From a bacterium (GTDB lineage Bacteria; Planctomycetota; J058; JAJDCP01), in NCBI GenBank assembly GCA_030428695.1, contig JAUIEM010000001.1, positions 15,725-79,724 on the forward strand: DNA of 64,000 nucleotides, given 5' to 3'. The notes under the pieces were generated by a model. The model made no database searches, had not been told where the DNA came from, and worked only from the letters and a program-made list of their open reading frames with translations. Position numbers and translations under genes: made by a program. Positions 1 through 8,369 of the stretch are shown here, in pieces. The stretch's first letter is position 1; every line of letters begins with the position of its first letter.

Positions 1-1
1 C

Positions 2-1591
2 GGCTTCGCCAACTGGCTGTCGATCGGCCTGAAGACCGCCTTCGCCCTGGTCGGCCTCGGCGCCCTGGCGCTGCTCTTCAACCCCGACCTCGGCATCTGG
101 GGCATCAAGCTGACCTCGCTCGCCGCGCTGGTCGTGTTCACCGTCGTCAACCTGTTCGGCGCGAGCAAGAGCGGCAGCCTGCAGGTGTTGCTGGTCGCCG
201 GCCTGCTCGCGATCATCGTCGCGTTCATCGGCTTCGGCCTCCCCGAGGTCGAGCTCGAGAAGTTCACCGACTTCATGCCCTTCGGCTTCGAGGCTACCCT
301 GGCCGTCGCGGGCATGGTGTTCGTCTCCTACGGCGGCCTGACGAAGGTGACCGACGTCGCCGGGGAGGTGCGCAACCCCGCGCGGAACCTCCCGCTCGGC
401 ATGTTCCTCGCCGCGATCATCGTCAGCGTGCTGTACGTCGCCGCGGTCTTCGTCACCGTCGGGATGCTCGACGGCGAGACCCTGTCCGGCTCCCTGATGC
501 CGCTGTATGACGCCGCCCGCGCCAAGCTCGGCGGAGGCTTCGCGATCGCCCTCGAGGTCGCCGCCTTCCTCGCCTTCGCGACGACGGCCAACGCCGGCAT
601 CCTGTCCGCCTCGCGCTCGCCCCTGGCGATGAGCCGCGACGGCCTGGTGCCCGAGGGCTTGAGCCGCACGAGCAAGCGTTTCGGCACGCCCCACGTGTCG
701 ATCCTGCTGACCAGCGGCTTCCTCGCCTTCGCCATCGTCGCGCTGTCCGTCGAGGATCTGGTGAAGACCGCCTCGACGATGATCCTGTGCATGTTCATGC
801 TCGAGAACGCCTCGGTGCTGATCATGCGCTACAGCGGCCTGTCGAACTACCGGCCGACCTTCCGCATGCCCGGCGTGCCCTGGCTGCCGGCTTTGGCGAT
901 CGTGCTGTACCTGTTCCTCATCTTCGAGATGGGAACCGTCCCGCTGCTCCTGACCGGCGGCTTCGTGCTGATCGCCCTGATCTGGTACACCGTCTACGTG
1001 CACCGGCGCATCGACCGCCAGTCGGCGCTGGTCTACCTGGTGCGGCGCGCGGTCTCGAAGGACATCGCCCGGCCCGAGCTCGAGGACGAGCTCAAGCAGA
1101 TCACCATCGAGCGGGACAGCCTGACCCGCGACCGCTTCGACGAGGTGGTCGACCGGGCCCTGGTCCTCGACATCGCGGAGAAGGTCAGCGGCAAGAAGCT
1201 GTTCGAGCAGCTCTCCGACAACCTCGCCGCGCAGCTCGATGTCGACCGCGACACGCTGCTCGAGGGCTTCCTCGCCCGGGAGCGGGCGGCGAGCACCGTG
1301 GTCGAGGCGGGGATGGCGATCCCCCACGTGATCGTGCCCGGGGAGAACCTGTTCGAGCTCGCGATCGTGCGGCTGCGGAAAGGCGCGGAGTTCTCGGCCC
1401 TCAACGCGCCGGTCAAGCGGGTCTTCGCCCTGGTCGGCAGCGAGGACCAGCGCAGCTTCCACCTGCGGGCGCTGATGTCGATCGCGCGCATCGTCAGCGA
1501 GCCGGGCTTCGTCGAGCGCTGGGAAGGGGCGCCGGAGTTCGAGGCTCTGCGCGACCTGCTGCACCTGTCGCGGCGCCAGCGTGGCGCGTAG
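2..1591 (+). CDS. APC-family amino-acid permease fused to a PTS EIIA-like domain (5' partial)
   Basis: The reading frame is open from base 2, so the start lies outside the window; 529 residues are visible. The first 340 or so are hydrophobic, with repeated membrane segments and APC-superfamily features such as FVSYGGLTKVTDVAGEVRNP and the small-residue run near ATTANAGILSASRSPLAMSRDG. This suggests a proton- or sodium-coupled amino-acid transporter of the inner membrane. From about residue 370 the protein becomes soluble and resembles the fructose/mannitol-type EIIA fold. The AIPH motif puts the candidate phospho-histidine at about visible residue 442. Permeases with such tails are known as a domain architecture; here the tail is presumably regulatory or cytosolic-sensing, which is inference. 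The substrate cannot be read from the sequence. Confidence 0.85.
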   Translation, partial: GFANWLSIGLKTAFALVGLGALALLFNPDLGIWGIKLTSLAALVVFTVVNLFGASKSGSLQVLLVAGLLAIIVAFIGFGLPEVELEKFTDFMPFGFEATLAVAGMVFVSYGGLTKVTDVAGEVRNPARNLPLGMFLAAIIVSVLYVAAVFVTVGMLDGETLSGSLMPLYDAARAKLGGGFAIALEVAAFLAFATTANAGILSASRSPLAMSRDGLVPEGLSRTSKRFGTPHVSILLTSGFLAFAIVALSVEDLVKTASTMILCMFMLENASVLIMRYSGLSNYRPTFRMPGVPWLPALAIVLYLFLIFEMGTVPLLLTGGFVLIALIWYTVYVHRRIDRQSALVYLVRRAVSKDIARPELEDELKQITIERDSLTRDRFDEVVDRALVLDIAEKVSGKKLFEQLSDNLAAQLDVDRDTLLEGFLARERAASTVVEAGMAIPHVIVPGENLFELAIVRLRKGAEFSALNAPVKRVFALVGSEDQRSFHLRALMSIARIVSEPGFVERWEGAPEFEALRDLLHLSRRQRGA

Positions 1592-1603
1592 GGTGCCGCG
1601 CCG

Positions 1604-1948
1604 TCAGCGCTCGACGCCGTCGACCGCGGCGTAGATCCGCGCGTCGAAGGCCTTGGCGGCTTCGCGCAGGGTGTCGCTGACCGGCCCGTAGAGGTCGACC
1701 TGCAGGGTCGCGAAGCCCGCGAGCTCACCGAGCAGTGCGCCGCAGTTCTGGATGTGGAACAGGATCGCCTCCGAGCTCCGGTAGCTCTCGCGCACCACGT
1801 AGTCGTCCCCGTCGGCGAACCACAGGTACTGCAGGCAGTCGGGCTCCTCGGCCCGGACCTTGGCGACCAGCTCGCCGATCGCCTCGGTCAGGCGCGCGCG
1901 CTTCGCGGGGTCATCGAGGTGGAAGCGGGCGTGGATGTGGACAGTCAT
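1604..1948 (-). CDS. ABM-like (antibiotic biosynthesis monooxygenase fold) small protein
   Basis: A 114-residue protein beginning MTVHIHARFHLDDPAKRARL. Its pattern is beta strand, helix (EAIGELVAKVRAEEPDCLQYLWF) and then a VVRESYRSSEAILFHIQN segment, which is typical of dimeric alpha-beta ABM/ferredoxin-like domains. The enzymatic role is unknown: the family includes quinol monooxygenases, haem-degrading enzymes and proteins without known activity. Its ATG overlaps the TGA of the upstream methyltransferase gene as ATGA, so translation is probably coupled and the two genes form a small operon. The start was chosen for that overlap; the frame stays open further upstream but reads as low-complexity noise. 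Confidence 0.75.
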   Translation of the reverse strand: MTVHIHARFHLDDPAKRARLTEAIGELVAKVRAEEPDCLQYLWFADGDDYVVRESYRSSEAILFHIQNCGALLGELAGFATLQVDLYGPVSDTLREAAKAFDARIYAAVDGVER

Positions 1949-2595
1949 GCGGGACCTCCGGAGGTGTCGCCGATGCGCTCGACCTGGTACAGGGCGAGGC
2001 CCTCGCCGAGCGCGCGGCGGGTGTGGCGCCAGCCGTCGGGCTGGACGGCGAAGAAGCGTCCGGTCGCCGGGCGCTCGGGATCGACCAGGTCGATGCGGCC
2101 GCCGGGAGCCAGCGCCTCGTCGAAGGAATCCCACAACGCCGCGTGGCTGTCCTCGTAGTAGAGGATGTCCGCGCCGACGATGCGGGCGAAGCGCCGCGGG
2201 GCGGGCTCGCCCCAGCAGTAGCGGCTGGTCTCCAGGGAGGTGAAGCCGTTGCGGCGGGCGCTCTCGGCGAGCAGCTCGAGGCACAGCCCCGCGCCGTCGC
2301 TGGCGAGCACCTTCCAGCCGGCGGCCGCGGCCGCAAGCGCGCCGAGGCCGAGGCCGCAGCCGAGCTCGAAGAGCTCGCCCTCCGGAGCCTCCTCCGCCGT
2401 CAACAGGAGCGCAGCCAGCGCCCGGGAGCTCGGCCAGACGTCACAGCTGAAGCCGTCGGGGCCGCGGTCCTCCTCATCGAGGAAGCACTCGATCGCGCAG
2501 TAGGGCTCGTCGGGCCGCACCAGCCGCAGGGTGTGGCCGGCGATGGCGAGCAGGTCTTCGGCGCAGGCAAAGGGCAGCGGCTCTTCGTCTTCCAT
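1945..2595 (-). CDS. Class I SAM methyltransferase, METTL21/Methyltransf_16-like
   Basis: A 216-residue protein starting MEDEEPLPFACAEDLLAIAG. It has the WPSSRALAALLL segment characteristic of the Methyltransf_16 (nicotinamide N-methyltransferase/lysine methyltransferase-like) group. SAM motif I follows as LFELGCGLGLGALAAAAAG, then an acidic SDGAG motif II and a VGADILYY post-motif. Related proteins methylate protein lysines or small molecules; the target here cannot be inferred. It overlaps the following ABM-like gene by four bases (ATGA). The frame extends upstream to 2703, but that stretch precedes a divergent gene at 2702 and looks non-coding, so the internal ATG at 2595 is preferred. Confidence 0.75.
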   Translation of the reverse strand: MEDEEPLPFACAEDLLAIAGHTLRLVRPDEPYCAIECFLDEEDRGPDGFSCDVWPSSRALAALLLTAEEAPEGELFELGCGLGLGALAAAAAGWKVLASDGAGLCLELLAESARRNGFTSLETSRYCWGEPAPRRFARIVGADILYYEDSHAALWDSFDEALAPGGRIDLVDPERPATGRFFAVQPDGWRHTRRALGEGLALYQVERIGDTSGGPA

Positions 2596-2701
2596 CCCCG
2601 TCCCCGGTGGCAGGAGCGCGCAGGGTACCGAGGTAGACTCCCGGTGTCCAACGCTTGCGTTTCCTCTGCCTGCCGACGAGAATCGGGGCGGGAGGGCAGC
2701 C

Positions 2702-3349
2702 ATGTCACAACAGTCGACCGGCGTCGGGCCCGAGCTCTTCGCCTACGTCCGCTCCCGGACGACCCCCGAGGACGACTTCCTGACCGAGCTCAAGGCCGCG
2801 GCGAGCCGGGCGGGCCTGCCGGCGATCGCGATCTCCCCCGAGCAGGGCAGCTTCCTGCAGATCCTCCTGCGCCTGTCCGGGGCGAAGGAGGTGGTCGAGG
2901 TCGGCACCCTGGCCGGCTACTCGGCCCTGTGGATGGCCCGCGCCCTGCCCGACAACGGCCGCGTCCGCACCGTCGAGTACGAGCCGGCCCACGCCGACTT
3001 CGCCGAAGCCTGGATCGCGCGCTCCGACGTCGCCGACCGGATCGAGGTGCACCGCGGCGCCGGCCTGGACGTGCTGCCGCGCTTCGCCGACCAGTCCGCC
3101 GACGCCGCCTTCATCGACGCGGACAAGGTCAACTACGGGGCCTATCTCGACCACGCCCTGCGCATCGTGCGTCCGGGCGGCCTGATCGCCTTCGACAACG
3201 CCTTCGCCTTCGGCCACCTGCTCGACGAGAGCCAGGGCGACAGCGTCGCCTCCATCCGCGCCTTCAACGACCGGCTCGCTGCCGAGCCGCGCCTGCAGGC
3301 GGTGATCGTGCCGCTCGGGGACGGGCTCTGGGTCGGGGTGGTGCGCTGA
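2702..3349 (+). CDS. Class I O-methyltransferase (caffeoyl-CoA OMT-like)
   Basis: A 215-residue protein starting MSQQSTGVGPELFAYVRSRT behind a GGGAGG ribosome binding site. It matches the bacterial O-methyltransferase family 3 layout. EQGSFLQILLRLSGAKEVVEVGTLAGYSALWMARALP contains motif I, VEYEPAHADFAEAWIARSDV follows, and the metal and substrate segment FIDADKVNYGAYLDHALRIVRPGGLIAFDN carries the divalent-metal Asp residues. Members transfer a methyl group from SAM to catechol-type hydroxyls. The natural acceptor is unknown. It is divergent from the Methyltransf_16-like gene and convergent, with a four-base gap, to the zinc-ribbon gene. Confidence 0.85.
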   Translation: MSQQSTGVGPELFAYVRSRTTPEDDFLTELKAAASRAGLPAIAISPEQGSFLQILLRLSGAKEVVEVGTLAGYSALWMARALPDNGRVRTVEYEPAHADFAEAWIARSDVADRIEVHRGAGLDVLPRFADQSADAAFIDADKVNYGAYLDHALRIVRPGGLIAFDNAFAFGHLLDESQGDSVASIRAFNDRLAAEPRLQAVIVPLGDGLWVGVVR

Positions 3350-3359
3350 GCGCTCAGCG
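3344..3359. other. Perfect 16-bp palindrome spanning two convergent stop codons
   Basis: CGCTGAGCGCTCAGCG is its own reverse complement. It holds the TGA of the plus-strand O-methyltransferase and the TCA (TGA on the minus strand) of the facing zinc-ribbon gene. It could act as a bidirectional transcript end, but there is no T-tract on either side, so that is only a suggestion. Confidence 0.5.
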
Positions 3360-3548
3360 GGGCTCCTTCGATGAAGGGAGCTCGTGGTGGCAGGCAGGGC
3401 AGCGCCAGCGCTGCGGACGCACCAGGCAGCCGCCGAGGGCGACCTCGCCGCGGGCCGCCGCCGCGAACAGCTCCTCCCCCGGCAGGCCGTAGACGATGCG
3501 CCGGGTCGGCGTGCCGCATTCCGGACAGGGTGGATTCTCGGCGGGCAT
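3354..3548 (-). CDS. Small zinc-ribbon protein (64 aa)
   Basis: This short protein carries CPEC near its N-terminus, a further Cys in GGC and a CPAC pair near the C-terminus. The two CPxC pairs can form a zinc ribbon. The central part (LPGEELFAAAARGEVALGGCLV) looks like the small bacterial ribbon proteins often annotated only as hypothetical. Function is unknown. A GGGA run lies just upstream of the ATG. The gene is transcribed towards the O-methyltransferase and the two stop codons are almost adjacent. Confidence 0.7.
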   Translation of the reverse strand: MPAENPPCPECGTPTRRIVYGLPGEELFAAAARGEVALGGCLVRPQRWRCPACHHELPSSKEPR

Positions 3549-3699
3549 CGGATTTCTCCCGAGGGTCGCGTCACGGTCCCGAACCTGACGGGGGTAGCTC
3601 CTATCCTAATCGACGCCGGGGTTTTTGGACATTTTTCCCAAGTTGCCGCCCGGTCTTTGACGATATTTCCACCAGGGAAGCTCCCGGGGGGATCGGTCC

Positions 3700-6600
3700 G
3701 TGCGCCTCAAACGTCTCGAGCTGTGTGGTTTCAAGTCCTTTGTCGACAAGACCGTTTTGCGTTTCGAGCCCGGTCTGACGGCCATCGTCGGGCCGAACGG
3801 CTGCGGCAAGAGCAACGTCGTCGACGCGCTGCGCTGGGTGCTCGGCGAGCAGTCGGCGCGGAACCTGCGCGCGAAGACGATGCAGGACGTGCTGTTCAAC
3901 GGCAGCGGCGGACGCAAGCCGACCAACTTCTGCGAGACCATCGTTACCTTCGAGAACACCGACGGTGCGCTCGGCGGCTCCGCGGAGATCGGCATCGGCC
4001 GGCGGCTGTTCCGCTCGGGCGAGAGCGAGTACCTGATCAACAAGCAGAGCTGCCGCCTCAAGGACGTGCGCGAGCTGTTCTTCGACACCGGGGTCGGGAT
4101 GGACACCTACTCGGTGATCGAGCAGGGGAACATCGACGCGATCCTCAAGGCCAACCCGCGCGAGCGGCGCCGGCTGTTCGAGGAGGCGGCGGGCATCCGC
4201 CGCGCCCTGCAGAAGAAGCGGGAGAGTGAGAACCGGCTCAAGCGCATCGACGACAACCGCACCCGGCTCGGGGACATCCTGCGCGAGGTGCAGCGCGCCT
4301 ACGACAGCGTCAAGGGCAAGGCCGACAAGGCGCGCCGCGGGCTGGTGCTGCGCTACCGCAAGGCCCACCTCAGCCGCGGGGTGCTGCGCGCCCTGCTCGA
4401 CACCCTCAAGGCCGACCTCGAGCGCATGGACCTCGAGCACGTCGCCCGCGGCACCGAGGCGAACCGCCAGCAGGAGGCCCTGCAGAAGGCGCGGGAAGAG
4501 GTCGCCAGCGCCCTGAGCGCGCGGCGCCTGGCCGAGCGGGCGCGGGCCGCCGCCTCCCGCGATCTCGCCGTGCGGGCCGAGGAGCTCGAAGGGCAGGAGC
4601 GCGAGATGCGCTTCCTCGCCAAGCGCTCCGACGAGCTGAAGCGCGACCTCGAGCGGCGCCGCGCCAGCCGCGGCAAGGAGTCGCAGCGGCGCGAGAACCT
4701 CGCCGCCGAGCGCGAGCAGCTCGAGGCGAAGCTCAGCCGGGTGTCCGCCCAGGCCGCGAGCTCCGACCTGGCCTGCCAGGCGGAGAAGACCGCCGTCAAC
4801 GAGGCCGAGGGCGCGCTGCGCGCCGCCCAGGCCGAAGTGCGCCAGCTCGAAGAGGCGGCGCTCGAGACCTTCCGGCGCAGCTCCCGGGTCAAGAACGAGG
4901 TCGCCGCCGCCGCGGCCCGCCAGAAGGTGCTCGAGGCGCGGCGCGGGCGGCTGCTGGCGAAGACCGAGGGCCTGGCGAGCAACCAGCAGGCGGCCCAGGA
5001 GGCGAGCAACCGCTGCGCCCGCGAGGCCGAGGAGGCGCAGGTTGCCCTCGGCCGGGTGATGGGCCGGCTGCAGGAGCTCGAGGGCGAGGCCCAGGAGGCG
5101 CGCCAGCGCCACGAAGACCTCGCGGACAAGCTCCACGCCGCCGAGCTGAGCGAGCGTGAGGTGCTGTCGCGGCTCAGCGTGCTGCAGGACATGGAGAAGC
5201 GCGGGGACGGCGTCGGCAAGGCGGGCAACGCCCTGCTCGAGCGCGGCCACGGCCTGCACCTGCTCGGCCGCCGGCTCAAGCCCGAGCCCGCGCACGTGCA
5301 GGCAGTCGCCGCCCTGCTCGGGCCGCTCGCCGAGGCGGTGGTCTGCGCGCGCTTCGACGACGCGCTGCACGCCCTCGCCTGGGTCGAAGAGCAGAACCTC
5401 GGCGCGGTGACCGTGCTGCCCCGCACCGGTCTGCCCGCGCCGCGCCTCGACGCCTGCCCCGAGGGGGCGATCGGGCTGGCGGCCCAGCTCGCGGTCCCGG
5501 CCGGCCCTGAGCGGCGGCTGGTCGAGCGGCTGCTCGGCGACGCCCTGGTCGTCGAAGACCGCGAGGCGGCGGCGCGGCTGCTGACCGACCGCTCCCTCCC
5601 CTTCCGCCGCTTCGCGACCCTGCAGGGCGAGGTGCTCAGCCGCGACGGGCAGCTGCGCAAGGCCGGGGACGCGACCGGGGGCATCCTGTCGCGCAACGTC
5701 GAGAAGGGAGAGCTGAAGGCGGAAGCGGAGCGCCTGCTCGAGGAGAAGCAGGTGCTCGCCGAGGAGAAGCGCATCGCCTCCGGCGAGGTCGAGGCCTTGC
5801 AGAACGAGGTCGACGGCTGCCGCGCCGATCTCGGCCAGAAGAAGCTGAACGTCGTCCAGTCCCGCGCCGAGCTCGGCCGGGCCGAGGCCGAGCTCAGCCG
5901 CATCGGCGAGGAGCTCGAGAACGTCCAGGGCGAGCTCGACGACGTCTGCTGCGAGCTCGACGAGGCGAGCGCCCTGGCCGAGGAGCGCTCCGCCGAGGCG
6001 ACCCGCCTCGAGCAGCTCGCCGAGCAGCACAAGGCGACGGTCGCCACCAAAAAGGACGCGGTCGGCGGCGCCGAGCAGCTCCTCGACGAGGCCCGGGCGC
6101 GGCTGCAGCGGGTGCGCATGCAGGCGCTCGAGCAGCGCAAGGAGAAGGATCACCTCGAGGAGAGCCTGCGCCGCACGATCGCCGACCTCGAAGAGCGGCT
6201 CGCCAGCGCCGCCCGCCTGCAGGACCGCATCGCCGAGACCGAGAGCCGGCTGCAGGAGACCGCGGCCGCCCTCGAGGAGCGCACCCGCAAGCGCGACAAG
6301 CTGCGCGCCTCCCTCGGTGACCTCGGCGGCGAAGAGGAGGGCGCCGAAGCCCGCCTCACCGCCGCCGAAGAGGCCCGCGTCGCCGCCGAGGCCCTGGTCG
6401 AAGAGCGGCGCAAGACCCTCGAAGGGCTCGCCGCCGAGGGCTCCGCCGCGCGGGTGCTGATGCGCGAGAAGGAGGTGCGCATGGCGCAGCTCCAGCGCAA
6501 GTGGGACGAGCTCGAGGCCCCGCCCGAGGAGCCCGAAGAGGAGCTGATGGCGGAGGAGCGGCACCGCGAGAAGCAGCTGCTCGCCCGCCTGGCCAACGGC

Positions 6601-7275
6601 GAAGAGGTGCTCAAGGACTGCCAGAAGTGCCTGAAGTCCGTCAAGAACGCCCTGGCCGGTCTCGGCCCGACCGACCCGAGCACGATCGCCGAGGCCCGCT
6701 CCCACGAGGCCCGGCTCACGGCCCTCGCCAAGGAGCAGAAGGACCTCGAGCGCTCGGTGCGCGACCTGACCCAGCTGATCGGCCAGATCGACGGCGAGGC
6801 CCGCGCCCGCTTCGAGGAGACCTTCCACCAGGTGCGCGAGAACTTCAAGTCGATCTTCCGCCGCTTGTTCGGCGGGGGACGGGCCGACCTGGTGCTCGAG
6901 GAGACCGACCTGCTCGAGGCCGGCATCGAGATCTTCGCCAAGCCGCCGGGCAAGGAGAACCGGACCCTGTCGCTCCTGTCCGGCGGCGAGCGGGTGCTGA
7001 CGGCGATGGCCCTGTTGTTCGCGCTGTTCGAGATCCGGCCGAGCCCCTTCTGCGTGCTCGACGAGGTCGACGCCGCCCTCGACGAGGCGAACGTCGACCG
7101 GCTGGTCGGCTTGCTGCGCTCCTACCTCGACCGCACCCAGTTCCTGGTCGTCACCCACAACAAGCGGACGATGGGGGCGGCCGACGCCCTGTTCGGGGTG
7201 ACGATGGAGCGCTCGGGCATCTCCCGCCCGGTGGCCGTGCGGCTCGAGGAGGTCGCGCCGGTCGGGGTGGCCTGA
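3700..7275 (+). CDS. smc: Chromosome segregation protein SMC
   Basis: A full-length SMC of 1191 residues. The N-terminus MRLKRLELCGFKSFVDKTV leads into the Walker A motif GPNGCGKSN (about residues 32-40). About 300 residues of charged heptad coiled coil follow, then a hinge region (about residues 500-650, beginning near GHGLHLLGRRLKPEP), a returning coiled coil and the C-terminal head. The head has the ABC signature LSLLSGGERVLTAMALLF and Walker B CVLDEVDAALDEANVDRL. SMC homodimers with ScpA/ScpB compact and resolve chromosomes. No scpA or scpB is adjacent. The start is GTG at 3700; an AT-richer tract at 3610-3675 upstream probably holds the promoter. Confidence 0.97.
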   Translation: MRLKRLELCGFKSFVDKTVLRFEPGLTAIVGPNGCGKSNVVDALRWVLGEQSARNLRAKTMQDVLFNGSGGRKPTNFCETIVTFENTDGALGGSAEIGIGRRLFRSGESEYLINKQSCRLKDVRELFFDTGVGMDTYSVIEQGNIDAILKANPRERRRLFEEAAGIRRALQKKRESENRLKRIDDNRTRLGDILREVQRAYDSVKGKADKARRGLVLRYRKAHLSRGVLRALLDTLKADLERMDLEHVARGTEANRQQEALQKAREEVASALSARRLAERARAAASRDLAVRAEELEGQEREMRFLAKRSDELKRDLERRRASRGKESQRRENLAAEREQLEAKLSRVSAQAASSDLACQAEKTAVNEAEGALRAAQAEVRQLEEAALETFRRSSRVKNEVAAAAARQKVLEARRGRLLAKTEGLASNQQAAQEASNRCAREAEEAQVALGRVMGRLQELEGEAQEARQRHEDLADKLHAAELSEREVLSRLSVLQDMEKRGDGVGKAGNALLERGHGLHLLGRRLKPEPAHVQAVAALLGPLAEAVVCARFDDALHALAWVEEQNLGAVTVLPRTGLPAPRLDACPEGAIGLAAQLAVPAGPERRLVERLLGDALVVEDREAAARLLTDRSLPFRRFATLQGEVLSRDGQLRKAGDATGGILSRNVEKGELKAEAERLLEEKQVLAEEKRIASGEVEALQNEVDGCRADLGQKKLNVVQSRAELGRAEAELSRIGEELENVQGELDDVCCELDEASALAEERSAEATRLEQLAEQHKATVATKKDAVGGAEQLLDEARARLQRVRMQALEQRKEKDHLEESLRRTIADLEERLASAARLQDRIAETESRLQETAAALEERTRKRDKLRASLGDLGGEEEGAEARLTAAEEARVAAEALVEERRKTLEGLAAEGSAARVLMREKEVRMAQLQRKWDELEAPPEEPEEELMAEERHREKQLLARLANGEEVLKDCQKCLKSVKNALAGLGPTDPSTIAEARSHEARLTALAKEQKDLERSVRDLTQLIGQIDGEARARFEETFHQVRENFKSIFRRLFGGGRADLVLEETDLLEAGIEIFAKPPGKENRTLSLLSGGERVLTAMALLFALFEIRPSPFCVLDEVDAALDEANVDRLVGLLRSYLDRTQFLVVTHNKRTMGAADALFGVTMERSGISRPVAVRLEEVAPVGVA

Positions 7276-7492
7276 CGGGGGCGGCGGAGGCGAACGGGCC
7301 CTCATCCTTCATCGGGATCGGGATCGGAACGGGGGGGTCGGGTGCTGCACCGTGGCGGGGGCGGCCACTGGGAGGTTGCCGAAGACGTCCGCAGGCAGGC
7401 GGAGGAATCCGGCGCGGCGCTGCTCGAGCACCGGCCCTGACACGCGATCCGGTCGAACCCGGGCTCGACCTCGACCTCAACCGCGACCCGCC

Positions 7493-8065
7493 CTACGGAT
7501 CTTCCGCCGCCCGGCGCGCGAGCTCCTCGTCGACCGCCTCGATCGCCCGTCGCAGCGTGTCAGCCGCACGATCCTCTGCGGTCAGCTCCAGCGCCCGGGA
7601 GAAGCAGGCGCGGGCCTCCTCGAGCCGATCGTAGTCGATGTGCACGAGGGCGAGGGACTGGGGCACGCCCGGGTTGTGCGGCCAGACTTCCTCGAGCGTC
7701 CGCAGCGCGGCCTCGGCCCGGGTGTAGTACGGCCTCGCCTCGACCCGCAGGGAGTCCCCCCGCTGCCGGAAGCTCGCGGCCTTCGCGCTGTCGAGCCCCG
7801 GCCCGGCGGCGGCCGCGCGGAAGTCCTCGGCGTCGAGGGTATGAGCCCGGGCGATGGCGAGAGCGACCTGGGCGTAGCGGTAGCGACAGGTGTGGTACCC
7901 GGGCTCGTGCTCCAGGGCGGCCTCGTAGTGCGGGAGGGCCTCGCGGTAGCGACTCTTCTGGACCAGCGCCTCCCCCTTGGCAAACTCCTCGATCGCCTTC
8001 TCGCTCTCCTCGAAGTCCTGGGCGACCAGGGTCCCTCCGAGCAGCACGAGCATCGTCCAACGCAT
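7493..8065 (-). CDS. Secreted or periplasmic TPR protein
   Basis: A protein of about 190 residues with a signal peptide (MRWTMLVLLGGTLVAQ) followed by helical pairs with tetratricopeptide spacing. ALVQKSRYREALPHYEAALEHEPGYHTCRYRYAQVAL is a clear TPR, and a second repeat lies at LALVHIDYDRLEEARACFSRALELT. The start at 8065 was chosen because GGAGGG lies seven bases upstream; an ATG at 8083 in the same frame lacks a ribosome binding site. Function is unknown beyond probable protein-protein interaction in the envelope. The 217 bases between smc and this gene show only GGATCGG-type simple repetition. Confidence 0.75.
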   Translation of the reverse strand: MRWTMLVLLGGTLVAQDFEESEKAIEEFAKGEALVQKSRYREALPHYEAALEHEPGYHTCRYRYAQVALAIARAHTLDAEDFRAAAAGPGLDSAKAASFRQRGDSLRVEARPYYTRAEAALRTLEEVWPHNPGVPQSLALVHIDYDRLEEARACFSRALELTAEDRAADTLRRAIEAVDEELARRAAEDP

Positions 8066-8110
8066 GGCAGTCCCTCCGCGCATCTGTCACGATGCTCGGA
8101 GAGATCGGTC

Positions 8111-8349
8111 CTAGAGGACTGGTCCGAAACCTCGCTCGCGAGGCTTGCGGAGGTGGGTGCCTGCCTTCGTCCTCCTCCTCCGAGCCGCAACAAAGGGCGC
8201 GGCGAGTCGATCTCGCCGAGGCACGAGGCGAGACGGCGAGCCGCAGGTCTGGCCTGCGAGGAACGAGCAGGACAGGCCAAGGTGTCGATCCTCGGCATCC
8301 ACCCACCTGCGCGGCGCCTCGCCACGCGGCTTTCGGACCAGGCCTCTAG
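8111..8349. repeat. Small palindromic MITE-like element, copy A (239 bp)
   Basis: Both ends carry the same imperfect terminal inverted repeat. The left end reads CTAGAGGACTGGTCCGAAA and the right end, on the other strand, CTAGAGGCCTGGTCCGAAA. Similarity continues inward to an AGGTGGGTG motif on both sides. A second, shorter copy in inverted orientation sits at 19515-19674 and shares about 70 bp at each end, while the middle of this copy is about 80 bp longer. No protein is encoded. It lies just upstream of the GTG start of the first LysM paralogue. Confidence 0.85.
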
Positions 8350-8369
8350 CCGTCAAGCCGGAGGTTGCC

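Noticed and set aside
3601..7305. Long open frame of over 1200 codons on the minus strand opposite smc
   Set aside because: It is the mirror of a high-GC coding region with strong third-position bias. Its translation is Leu/Gly/Ala-rich without domains, while smc on the plus strand has all family motifs.
7276..7492. GGATCGG-type repetition after smc considered as a regulatory element
   Set aside because: It is short simple-sequence repetition without a hairpin or T-tract, and no second copy was seen in the window.
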